A DNA stretch of 24,349 bases. It comes from JAHITU01 sp964486155. Lineage in GTDB: Bacteria; Patescibacteriota; Minisyncoccia; Phycocordibacterales; UBA12079. The notes under the pieces were generated by a model. It was given only the letters and a program-made list of their open reading frames with translations. It did not search any database and was not told the origin of the DNA. The translations under genes were made by a program, and so were the position numbers. The stretch covers positions 1 to 24,349 of the forward strand of contig CAZAKQ010000009.1 of the NCBI GenBank assembly GCA_964486155.1, given 5' to 3'. Below are positions 15,610 through 21,213 of this stretch, piece after piece (within the stretch, counting starts at the first letter, position 1; every line of letters begins with the position of its first letter).

Positions 15610-15653
15610 ATTCCTCACAGCAAGCTAACAAGATATTGTAGGAATTCGTTTTG
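15610..15653 (+). repeat. Inverted repeat block 1, left copy
   Basis: 44 nt beginning ATTCCTCACAGCAAGCTAAC. It matches the reverse complement of 19513-19556 at 39 of 44 positions, and all five differences are transitions. Confidence 0.85.
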
Positions 15654-15736
15654 CTTGTGCTATCTCGAAGTAAGCTTCAAGATATTCATCTGTATTAACT
15701 CCTCGGCTCGGCAATAGAAAAATTACCAAACCTTTT

Positions 15737-15772
15737 ACTTGGGTGTTTTACTTGGGTGTTTCGTTCCCAAGT
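15737..15772. repeat. ACTTGG/CCAAGT palindrome with duplicated left arm
   Basis: ACTTGGGTGTTTT, then ACTTGGGTGTTTCGTTCCCAAGT-type sequence (arms ACTTGGG/CCCAAGT). The left arm is repeated, as in the copy at 4201-4232. Confidence 0.75.
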
Positions 15773-15773
15773 G

Positions 15774-15802
15774 AAAAAGCCTTGTATTGGTAAACACAGA
15801 GC
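15774..15802 (+). repeat. Inverted repeat block 2, left copy
   Basis: 29 nt containing TGTATTGGTAAACACA. It matches the reverse complement of 19427-19455 at 26 of 29 positions, again with transitions only. Confidence 0.85.
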
Positions 15803-15854
15803 TCAATAGAAACATTTCGCTACATTTTTCTATTACTCTCGCACTACGTCGATA

Positions 15855-15889
15855 ATAAAAACTGCAGGTTATATATTATTAACCTGCAG
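15855..15889 (-). terminator. Rho-independent terminator after the orphan gene
   Basis: On the minus strand CTGCAGGTTA and TAACCTGCAG pair around 8 nt, followed by TTTTTATT. It lies 25 nt past the stop of the 15915-16175 gene. Confidence 0.8.
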
Positions 15890-15914
15890 AATTTTAAATC
15901 TTGAGGAGAATTAT

Positions 15915-16175
15915 CTATTCTATATCCCCAAATTGTCTCCTGATTATTGTTGTTATATGGCGTTTACACAAAGCCATACCCAAATCTTTTTTTACAATAA
16001 AACCTCTTTTTTCCTCTTCTGATAAATTTTCAGGCAATTGATCCAACTCATCTTCTGTCAAATGAACAACAAAAGCAGGTTTATTACAAAAAGTTTTTGT
16101 GAAACCACAAAAGAAAATTCGAGTATTTCCAAAAAAGAAAGTTTTTCCTTTATTGACATTGAAATTTTCTAACAT
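15915..16175 (-). CDS. Orphan small protein with a strong Shine-Dalgarno site
   Basis: 86 residues that I do not recognise. The N-terminal half is aromatic and contains FFCGFTKTFCNKPAF; the centre, VHLTEDELDQLPENLSEEEK, is acidic and helical; the end, ALCKRHITTIIRRQFGDIE, is basic. Three cysteines and two histidines could bind metal, but the spacing matches no motif I know. The gene is real in appearance: AAAGGAGGT lies 5 nt before the ATG and a clean terminator follows the stop. The SD site sets it apart, since most genes in the window have none. It lies just inside the left copy of the two-block inverted repeat. It could be recently acquired (inference). Confidence 0.7.
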   Translation of the reverse strand: MLENFNVNKGKTFFFGNTRIFFCGFTKTFCNKPAFVVHLTEDELDQLPENLSEEEKRGFIVKKDLGMALCKRHITTIIRRQFGDIE

Positions 16176-16180
16176 GATAC

Positions 16181-16189
16181 CTCCTTTCT
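16181..16189 (-). promoter_or_regulatory. Canonical Shine-Dalgarno site
   Basis: AAAGGAGGT on the minus strand, 5 nt before ATG 16175. It is notable because the linked 16S gene lacks the complementary CCTCC. Confidence 0.8.
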
Positions 16190-16246
16190 GTTGATAAATA
16201 TCATGATTTTAGTTAACTTCTATTTATCAGAATAGTTCAAAAACAA

Positions 16247-17218
16247 CTAAAAAGCAACAGCAAAAACTGCTTTTTTAATAGCTTCCTTATCTAATCTATA
16301 ATGTTTTAATAATTCTTCAGGTTTGCCTGATTGTCCAAACTGATCTTTAACTGCTATAAATTCTATTTTAGTTGGGTGTTTTTGTGCTAAAAATTCGGCA
16401 ATAGTTGAACCCATTCCTCCTGCTAATTGGTGATCTTCTACAGTAACAATAGCTTTTGTTTTTTTAGCAATAGCCAAAATTCTTTCTTCTTCAAGTGGTT
16501 TTATCTGAGAAATATTAATCACCCTAGTACTAATCCCCTCTTTTTTTAATTCTTGAGAAGCTTGGATTGCTTGGGGAACCAAATGACCTGTCGCCATTAT
16601 TACGATTGGAAAACCACTATCCTTAGGGGTGCTACCCCTAAGTGATTTACTTGGGGGTGCTACCCCCAAGGATTCTAAGTTTTCAAAATCTATTTCTTCT
16701 GTTGCTATTCTTGAAAGTCTGATATAAACCGGACCTTCTATCTGAGCAGCTTTTTTAGTAAGTTTTTTAGCTTCTTCAAAATCTGCAGGAGAAAAAATAG
16801 TTAATCTAGGAATAGCTCTCATTAAAGCAATATCTTCCAAAGCTTGATGACTTCCTCCATCTGAACCTGTAACTACTCCGGCATGGGAACCAATAATTTT
16901 CACATTTGAATTATTATAAGCAATGGTAGTTCTAATTTGCTCCCAATTTCGCCCAGGAGAAAAAATTGAAAAAGAAGTTGCAAAAGGAATTTTTCCCATT
17001 GCTGACATTCCTGAAGCTACTGAAGCCATATTTTGCTCAGCTACTCCACATTGCACAAATCTTTCTGGATATTTTTCAGCAAATTTTTTAGCACGAGTAG
17101 ATTCTGTTAAATCAGCTGAAAGCACAACAACTTTTTCATTTTCTGCTCCTAATTCTAGAAGAGCTTCTCCAAACCCGTCTCTAGTTGATTTTAATTGTTT
17201 CTTATTTTTGCTTGACAT
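16247..17218 (-). CDS. Transketolase, C-terminal subunit
   Basis: The 323-residue C-terminal half of transketolase: the pyrimidine-binding thiamine-diphosphate domain (about 1-180) and the C-terminal domain (about 200-323). Transketolase moves two-carbon units between sugar phosphates in the non-oxidative pentose phosphate pathway. Visible are FVQCGVAEQNMASVASGMSAMGK with the cofactor-activating E61, the GSHAGVVTGSDGGSHQALEDIALMR block, and ITVEDHQLAGGMGSTIAEF-like sequence near the end. The N-terminal, diphosphate-binding half is not in the window and must be encoded elsewhere; split transketolases are known in many prokaryotes. Residues about 181-201 (LGVAPPSKSLRGSTPK) lie exactly on two tandem palindromes (16621-16671) at the domain boundary, an in-frame repeat insertion. 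No SD site precedes the ATG. Confidence 0.92.
   Translation of the reverse strand: MSSKNKKQLKSTRDGFGEALLELGAENEKVVVLSADLTESTRAKKFAEKYPERFVQCGVAEQNMASVASGMSAMGKIPFATSFSIFSPGRNWEQIRTTIAYNNSNVKIIGSHAGVVTGSDGGSHQALEDIALMRAIPRLTIFSPADFEEAKKLTKKAAQIEGPVYIRLSRIATEEIDFENLESLGVAPPSKSLRGSTPKDSGFPIVIMATGHLVPQAIQASQELKKEGISTRVINISQIKPLEEERILAIAKKTKAIVTVEDHQLAGGMGSTIAEFLAQKHPTKIEFIAVKDQFGQSGKPEELLKHYRLDKEAIKKAVFAVAF
16621..16671. repeat. Two tandem palindromes inside the transketolase gene
   Basis: CCTTAGGGG-TGCT-CCCCTAAG, the spacer TGATTT, then ACTTGGGGG-TGCT-CCCCCAAG. The first has a changed but still paired arm (CTTAGG/CCTAAG). They encode LGVAPPSKSLRGSTPK in frame. Confidence 0.85.
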
Positions 17219-17252
17219 AATATTTTACTTTGTTAAAATTAAACTAATCACG

Positions 17253-17280
17253 CCCCCCCGTATGTTCGCATACGGGGGGG
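17253..17280. terminator. GC-rich hairpin between NYN and transketolase genes
   Basis: CCCCCCCGTATG and CATACGGGGGGG pair perfectly around TTCG. It is just past the NYN stop on the minus strand; no T run follows at once, so it may instead be a barrier or repeat. Confidence 0.6.
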
Positions 17281-17286
17281 ACATTT

Positions 17287-17811
17287 TTATATATCTAGTA
17301 ATTTATTTATTTCCGTTCTATAAATTCCTTTCTCTATATTTAAAACTTCTTTTCCCAAATGACCTCTCGTGTAAATTACTATTACCTGTTTTCTTTTTTC
17401 AATTAAATATTCATATATTGGAGCAAAATCTCCATCTCCACTTAAAAACACAAAGCCGTCAAAACCTTTATTTAAACAATCATAAACTGACATACAAATT
17501 TCAATATCAAAATCACATTTTCTCTGTTTAATACTTGTTCCTTCTATTTTTATATATTTTACATCTTTTGTATACAGTTTATATCCAATTTTTTCTATTT
17601 TCTTTAAAAAATTAACAGACTTAATATGCTTATCTCTCCCAAAGTAAAGATTATTTGTTTTTATACTTTTATATTGTTTCAAAAAATTAAAAAGTTCTTG
17701 GGGGTTAATTTCTTTTTTTAAAGACTTTTTCCAATTATAGACATTAGCCCAATCTATAAAAACAGCTGTTTTTCCGTTTAATTTTAAAATTTGTTTTTCT
17801 GTTTTCGTCAT
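17287..17811 (-). CDS. NYN-domain (LabA/PIN-like) putative ribonuclease
   Basis: The 174-residue protein is almost entirely one NYN domain, a PIN-fold nuclease family thought to cleave RNA with divalent metal. Visible acidic motifs are AVFIDWANVYNW (D20), KCDFDIEICMSVYD (D100, D102), and FLSGDGDFAPIYEYL (D126, D128), followed by VIVIYTRGHLGKEVL. This is the full set for the family, so it is probably active. The target is unknown. It lies between the transketolase half and exonuclease III on the same strand. A 25-codon frame ends 9 nt before its ATG. No SD site is seen. Confidence 0.88.
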   Translation of the reverse strand: MTKTEKQILKLNGKTAVFIDWANVYNWKKSLKKEINPQELFNFLKQYKSIKTNNLYFGRDKHIKSVNFLKKIEKIGYKLYTKDVKYIKIEGTSIKQRKCDFDIEICMSVYDCLNKGFDGFVFLSGDGDFAPIYEYLIEKRKQVIVIYTRGHLGKEVLNIEKGIYRTEINKLLDI

Positions 17812-17820
17812 TATGTAGAT

Positions 17821-17898
17821 TTATTTAATTACTTTTCTCATTTTTTGAGCAAAAACTTTATAATCTTCTTTTTTAGCTTTTACAATTTTAATTTTCAT
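17821..17898 (-). CDS. 25-codon frame upstream of the NYN gene, possible gene remnant
   Basis: It encodes MKIKIVKAKKEDYKVFAQKM and five more residues. The beginning resembles the first strand and helix of GNAT acetyltransferases (xIRKAKKEDY), cut off after 25 codons. It could be a gene remnant or an upstream leader peptide; I cannot tell which. Confidence 0.3.
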   Translation of the reverse strand: MKIKIVKAKKEDYKVFAQKMRKVIK

Positions 17899-17951
17899 AC
17901 TTTAATTTTAACATAAAAATATATTTTTAAATTAATTGATTTAAATTTAAC

Positions 17952-18057
17952 TATTCCAGTTAACTGGAATAGTGTAACTTTTTATGAGTTGCTTCCATCC
18001 TAAGGCAGGCAGACTTTACCTCGCAATGAAGGGCGACAGCGAAGCTGTCGCCCTTAT
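17952..18057. repeat. Palindromes between exonuclease III and NYN genes
   Basis: ATTCCAGTTAACTGGAAT (about 17953-17970) and AAGGGCGACAGC/GCTGTCGCCCTT around GAA (about 18028-18054). The second lies just past the xth stop and could end its transcript. A decayed CCTAAGGCAGGCAG motif lies between them. Confidence 0.6.
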
Positions 18058-18078
18058 CAACATTCCGCCTTCTACTTT

Positions 18079-18903
18079 CTATTTTCCTATTTCGATAGAA
18101 ATAGGGCAATGATCTGACCCCCAAATATCATCGTGAATTTCAGCTTTTTTAATTTTCTTTATAAATTTTTTTGAAACTACGAAATAATCTATACGCCAAC
18201 CAATATTTCTTTCTCTTGCCATAGCTCTATAAGACCACCAAGAATATCGTATAGTTTCTGGATGGAAATTTCTAAAAGTGTCTATCATTCCATCATTCAA
18301 AAATACAGTCATCCATTCTCGTTCCTCTTTCGTAAATCCTGGATTGCCATGATTATCTTTAGGTCGAGCTAAGTCTATTTCGTTGTGGGCTACATTGAAA
18401 TCTCCTGTTATGATAACTGGTTTTTTCTTTCCATACCTACCGGCAGGCAGGTCTAATTTTTTTACTAATTTGTGTAATTTTTTGTTATATTCAATCTTAT
18501 AATCTAATCTAGAAAGTTCATGATTAGAATTAGGAAAATAATTATTGATTAGATAAAAATCTTTAAATTCTAAAGTTTGAGTTCGCCCTTCGGTGTCAAA
18601 TTTATTAACCCCCAACCCATTTTTTATACTTGGCAATCCGATTGCCAAGTCATTTTTAACTAAGGTTAAGGTTCCGCTGTATCCAGGCCTTTCAGCAGAA
18701 TTCCAATATTCTGTATAACCTAATTCATTAAAAAAACTTTCTCCTGCCAAATTAACTGAAAATTCTTTTTTTCGAGCTTCATCTGCAATCTTAATTTCTT
18801 GCAAACACAAAACATCAGCTTCACCTGATTTTAAAAAAGCCTGAGCTTCTGGTTTTTTAAGCCACGCTCGTATTCCATTGATGTTCCAAGAATAAATTTT
18901 CAT
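18079..18903 (-). CDS. xth: Exodeoxyribonuclease III / AP endonuclease
   Basis: A 274-residue DNA repair enzyme of the EEP superfamily that incises at abasic sites and removes 3' blocks. Visible catalytic motifs are WNINGIRAW (N7), LCLQEIK (E36), NNYFPNS (Y122), ITGDFNVAH (D168, N170), NIGWRIDYFVVS (D239) and WGSDHCPI (D264, H265). The set is complete and the length is close to the usual 255-270. Two short segments coincide with palindromes: DLAIGLPS at 85-92 (ACTTGG-type, 18629-18651) and LDLPAGRYGK at 150-159 (CCTACCGGCAGGCAGG, 18436-18451). Both lie in surface-loop positions between conserved blocks (inference). The promoter is of extended -10 type, with TATAAT 6 nt before ATG, predicting a leaderless mRNA; it faces away from the RNA gene at 18970. 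Confidence 0.95.
   Translation of the reverse strand: MKIYSWNINGIRAWLKKPEAQAFLKSGEADVLCLQEIKIADEARKKEFSVNLAGESFFNELGYTEYWNSAERPGYSGTLTLVKNDLAIGLPSIKNGLGVNKFDTEGRTQTLEFKDFYLINNYFPNSNHELSRLDYKIEYNKKLHKLVKKLDLPAGRYGKKKPVIITGDFNVAHNEIDLARPKDNHGNPGFTKEEREWMTVFLNDGMIDTFRNFHPETIRYSWWSYRAMARERNIGWRIDYFVVSKKFIKKIKKAEIHDDIWGSDHCPISIEIGK
18436..18451. repeat. CCGGCAGG-type palindrome inside xth
   Basis: CCTACCGGCAGGCAGG encodes DLPAGR in frame. It is a variant of CCTGCCTGCCGGCAGGCAGG at 22081-22100 and of decayed copies near 11925, 18000 and 20839. Confidence 0.7.
18629..18651. repeat. ACTTGG/CCAAGT palindrome inside xth
   Basis: ACTTGGCAAT and ATTGCCAAGT flank CCG. It encodes DLAIGLPS in frame. The centre differs from other copies, but the ACTTGG arms are kept. 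Confidence 0.75.
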
Positions 18904-18918
18904 ACAGAAATTATATCA
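18904..18918 (-). promoter_or_regulatory. xth extended -10 promoter, leaderless
   Basis: On the minus strand TGATATAATTTCTGTATG: TGn plus TATAAT, then 6 nt and the start codon. Transcription should start at the ATG. Confidence 0.75.
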
Positions 18919-18933
18919 TAAATTTCTAACTAC

Positions 18934-18962
18934 TTGCTTTTAAAAACAAAAAAGTGTATAAG
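18934..18962 (+). promoter_or_regulatory. Promoter of the structured RNA
   Basis: TTGCTT (18934-18939), a 17-nt spacer, and TATAAG (18957-18962). The predicted start near 18970 coincides with the first base of the RNA's closing stem. It is back to back with the xth promoter. Confidence 0.7.
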
Positions 18963-18969
18963 TTTATTT

Positions 18970-19253
18970 AGAGTTTGGTAAAGATGAATAATCCAGAGGC
19001 AAACAACAATTGCGAGGGAATTCTCTCAGAGATGAAACCGTAAAAAATATGCTTTTTGGTAGGTGCGCACGACTCGACACGTTAGTCAGAAGGAGATCAG
19101 GAATGCTTCCTGACATAGGACTTTATTGGATTATGGCTTGCATCCACCAATATTGATGAAATCCTATGCGTAGTACTCAAGAGGCCACCCATCTCACCAA
19201 ACTCTCTACCGTCTATATAAGTAATTCCTTATCTCTAGGCGGTTTTGTTTTTG
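18970..19253 (+). ncRNA. Unassigned multibranched structured RNA
   Basis: A transcription unit without a convincing protein frame. The predicted RNA is closed by a perfect 10-bp stem (AGAGTTTGGT 18970-18979 with ACCAAACTCT 19196-19205), extended by AGATG/CATCT. Inside I see hairpins GAGGG-AATT-CTCTC (about 19014-19027), ACCGTAAAAA/TTTTTGGT (about 19037-19060), GACT/AGTC (about 19071-19087), TCAGGAA-TGC-TTCCTGA (about 19097-19113), and a longer arm CATAGGA/TCCTATG (about 19114-19169) with inner ATTGG/CCAAT. A terminator follows. I checked by eye for conserved motifs of tmRNA, RNase P RNA and SRP RNA and found none; 6S RNA cannot be excluded by structure alone. Its position next to a strong promoter suggests an abundant housekeeping or regulatory RNA (inference). 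Confidence 0.65.
19209..19253 (+). terminator. Rho-independent terminator of the structured RNA
   Basis: CCGTCTA (19209-19215) and TAGGCGG (19236-19242) pair, with an inner TAAG/CTTA stem, followed by TTTTGTTTTTG. Confidence 0.75.
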
Positions 19254-19426
19254 TTTAATTTGAACAAAAAAATTATTCAGCAATTTGGTTATTAAATAAA
19301 ATGATTTGCTTATAATGCTTGCAAAAAAAAAATGATTTTCTATATACTTTAGATTAGTTTTGTACAAAAAAAATACGAAGAAAGAAGAAGCTAATGACTA
19401 GAATTAAAATTCCCACTCATCTCATT

Positions 19427-19455
19427 GCCTTGTGTTTACCAATACAGGGCTTTTT
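19427..19455 (-). repeat. Inverted repeat block 2, right copy
   Basis: Reverse-complement partner of 15774-15802 (26 of 29 identical). Confidence 0.85.
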
Positions 19456-19512
19456 ATTTTGTAAAATAAATAACTAATAACTGAAGAAATAATCACTTGA
19501 GAATTACTATAT

Positions 19513-19556
19513 CAAAACGAGTTTCTATAATACCTTGTTAGCTTGTTGTGAGGAAT
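19513..19556 (-). repeat. Inverted repeat block 1, right copy
   Basis: Reverse-complement partner of 15610-15653 (39 of 44 identical, no gaps). Confidence 0.85.
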
Positions 19557-19816
19557 TTTTATTTAAATCTATTCTGGTGTTCTTGAGAACTCTGGAATAG
19601 ATTTTTTGTTAAAAAATCAAAAACCCTGTCCTTCTCGCAGAGACGATGAACGAAGACGGGTTATTCTGGATCGCCACGTCAAAAATTTAATTTCTCGCAA
19701 AGACAAGCGACCGCGAAACGGTCGTCCTTTCCCTAACTAGCTAACCCGCCAGCAGGCGTGGGTAGACAGGGGGTTCCAACAAATCTTTGCTAAAATTTGT
19801 TGGGATTTTCCTTTTT

Positions 19817-19902
19817 CGTAGTTGGACTACGGAATTTATAAAATGGTTAATCGTAGGCTCTCCGTCATCCGCCAACTGGCGGAGGTGGATGAGCCTACGA
19901 TT
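19817..19902 (+). repeat. Two-hairpin repeat, copy 1, with nested palindrome
   Basis: CGTAGTTGGACTACG, a 17-nt spacer, then GTAGGCTC pairing with GAGCCTAC at 19890-19898. The loop of the second hairpin is enlarged by a CCGCCAACTGGCGG palindrome that copy 2 lacks. 19817-19861 is identical to 20749-20793 (45 bp). Confidence 0.85.
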
Positions 19903-19925
19903 GGTATTTTGGTTAGTTTTTTGAT

Positions 19926-19948
19926 ACTTGGGGGTGCTACCCCCAAGT
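19926..19948. repeat. ACTTGG/CCAAGT palindrome after the nuclease gene
   Basis: ACTTGGGGG-TGCTA-CCCCCAAGT, perfect arms, ending 3 nt from the nuclease stop codon. It may act as its transcript end. Confidence 0.8.
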
Positions 19949-19951
19949 GAG

Positions 19952-20704
19952 TTACGGGCAGTTGGTGGCTTTACGGAAACCTGCCTTAGTAGCTTCTTGT
20001 TCAGTGCAAAAATAAGACTCTCCTTTTCGTATGTCTATAATAGTCCTTTTGTAATTATCACATCCAGGGACTAGATATGTTTTTCCATATCCGGCATCGG
20101 AGATATTACCTTTAATAATACATTCTGGATCTGTGGGTTCGGTGCTTTGTTCTCTTAAAGCAGCAGCTTCTTCACTGACTTGTTCTTGATAATCACAGTC
20201 TTTCCATAATCCGAGATTATCGGCTTGGGCTTGTCTTTGAGCGGTAATGAATAAGTCTCGGTAACGATTGTCGGGTGGGCTGGATTGATAAAAAGCAAAA
20301 CCATTTCGTATCATATAATAATTGACTGGGATATTGTCTTGTTCGGGATCTTCGTTGATGACAATTATGTAACGAAGTAATCGGTTGTATTGGTCTAAGC
20401 CGGAAATATCTTTTTCAATATTAATGTTTTTGTCTTTGGTAATTTGGGTTAAGGATTCTTTAGATTCATTAAAATAGCACTCGCCTTTTCCAGGAGCATT
20501 TATTCCGATAAGTCTGATTTTTCTAGTCTTGAGAGTACCCGTTTTGATTTTTAGAGTATCGCCGTCAATGATTTTAGTGATTTTGTGTTCTCTTGTTTCA
20601 AACTCTGGTTTTTGGATATCAGTTTTTTTGACAATGGTATAGCCAGTCAAACCGCTGGCAGCTAGAAGAGCTGTAATTGCTGATAAAATTGCTTTAGTTT
20701 TCAT
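19952..20704 (-). CDS. Membrane-anchored thermonuclease-like (SNase) protein
   Basis: A 250-residue extracytoplasmic nuclease. Residues 1-25 form a hydrophobic anchor or signal (KAILSAITALLAASGLTGYTIV). The SNase domain (about 40-168) shows ITKIIDGDTLKI (D48), RKIRLIGINAP (R64), and ISGLDQYNRLLRYI (R108), matching the calcium and catalytic residues of staphylococcal nuclease; the usual G before that Arg is Asn here. After a linker, residues about 194-250 form a small cysteine-containing domain (ECIIKGNIS, YLVPGCDNY, GESYFCTEQEATKAGFRKA) that is often appended to bacterial SNases. It probably degrades external DNA or RNA, useful to a host-dependent cell that salvages nucleotides (inference). 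TATAAT lies 7 nt before the ATG. The gene is bracketed by two copies of a 45-bp repeat. Confidence 0.9.
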   Translation of the reverse strand: MKTKAILSAITALLAASGLTGYTIVKKTDIQKPEFETREHKITKIIDGDTLKIKTGTLKTRKIRLIGINAPGKGECYFNESKESLTQITKDKNINIEKDISGLDQYNRLLRYIIVINEDPEQDNIPVNYYMIRNGFAFYQSSPPDNRYRDLFITAQRQAQADNLGLWKDCDYQEQVSEEAAALREQSTEPTDPECIIKGNISDAGYGKTYLVPGCDNYKRTIIDIRKGESYFCTEQEATKAGFRKATNCP

Positions 20705-20720
20705 TGGGTTAATTATAACA
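20705..20720 (-). promoter_or_regulatory. SNase gene extended -10 promoter, leaderless
   Basis: TGTTATAATTAACCCAATG: TGn plus TATAAT (20717-20712), 7 nt, then the start codon. Confidence 0.75.
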
Positions 20721-20748
20721 TGAATTGATTAAATTCTAGATCCTTTTC

Positions 20749-20808
20749 CGTAGTTGGACTACGGAATTTATAAAATGGTTAATCGTAGGCTCTGTTGAGC
20801 CCACGATT
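20749..20808 (+). repeat. Two-hairpin repeat, copy 2
   Basis: Identical over 45 bp to 19817-19861. Here the second hairpin is simple: ATCGTAGGCTC-TGTT-GAGCCCACGAT. Confidence 0.85.
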
Positions 20809-20825
20809 GGAGTTTTGTTGATTTA

Positions 20826-20921
20826 GAGGTACCACCCCTCCTAAGGCGGGCAGGCTCAGAAATGGTTTAACAAAACGAACTACTAAAGGTGATAAGTATC
20901 TTAACCAAGAGGTCGGACTTC
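20826..20921 (+). repeat. 78-nt structured repeat, copy 6, 5' arm invaded
   Basis: The 3' arm GAGGTCGGACTTC is intact. The 5' arm begins GAGGT and is then interrupted by CTCCTAAGGCGGGCAGG-type sequence. The inner stem AAGGT/ATCTT has a G-U pair. The middle AATGGTTTAACAAAACGAA is shared with copy 7. Confidence 0.8.
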
Positions 20922-20945
20922 GTTTACAAATTTATTTATTTAAAA

Positions 20946-20997
20946 AATTTAAACACCTATTACCACCAGTTAACTGGTGGTAATAGGTGTTTAAATT
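20946..20997. repeat. 52-bp perfect palindrome
   Basis: Arms 20946-20971 and 20972-20997 are exact complements with no spacer (centre CCAGTTAACTGG). It is the longest perfect palindrome in the window, and the centre resembles TCCAGTTAACTGGA at about 17955. Confidence 0.9.
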
Positions 20998-21072
20998 ATA
21001 TATAAGATTATGACAATATTATAATAGATTTATATTTAGTTAGATTTGAGTGTATTGAGTTGGATTTTTAGT

Positions 21073-21095
21073 ACTTGGGGGTGCTACCCCCAAGT
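21073..21095. repeat. ACTTGG/CCAAGT palindrome
   Basis: ACTTGGGGG-TGCTA-CCCCCAAGT, identical to the copy at 19926-19948. Confidence 0.85.
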
Positions 21096-21141
21096 GATTT
21101 GTTGGCCATCAAATGGCCGACAAATTAGAAATAAAAGGGAT

Positions 21142-21194
21142 AAAAAAAGCCACACAATAGAAGAAGCTGGGGGCTTTTTCTATTGTGTGGCTAA
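21142..21194 (-). terminator. Rho-independent terminator after the 21214 gene
   Basis: On the minus strand AGCCACACAATAGAA and TTCTATTGTGTGGCT pair around 15 nt and are followed by seven T. Confidence 0.8.
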
Positions 21195-21213
21195 AGGATA
21201 TTTAAAAACATTC

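Larger units (their letters stand above)
15587..15857. other. Intergenic region with left copy of a two-block inverted repeat
   Basis: No gene is seen. Block 1 (15610-15653) and block 2 (15774-15802) recur in inverted order at 19513-19556 and 19427-19455. Between them lies a partly duplicated ACTTGG palindrome (15737-15772). Confidence 0.7.
19254..19951. other. Non-coding, repeat-rich stretch between the RNA gene and the nuclease
   Basis: No gene is seen. The stretch contains inverted-repeat blocks (19427-19455, 19513-19556), scattered GC-rich fragments resembling decayed repeats (CTCGCAGAGACGATGAACGA, GACCGCGAAACGGTC), a CAACAAATCTTTGC/AAATTTGTTG hairpin (about 19777-19803, recurring near 21820-21845), the two-hairpin repeat at 19817-19902 and an ACTTGG palindrome. 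Confidence 0.65.
20721..21045. other. Repeat-only intergenic region upstream of the nuclease
   Basis: No gene is seen. It holds two-hairpin repeat copy 2 (20749-20808), 78-nt repeat copy 6 (20826-20921) and a 52-bp perfect palindrome (20946-20997). Confidence 0.8.

Noticed and set aside
16923..17531. 202-codon plus-strand frame
   Set aside because: It runs antisense through both the transketolase and NYN genes, whose motifs are clear; the translated sequence is low complexity.
18970..19253. tmRNA, RNase P RNA or SRP RNA identity for the structured RNA
   Set aside because: No T-arm or CCA end, no P4 core sequences and no SRP helix 8 motif were found on either strand by eye.
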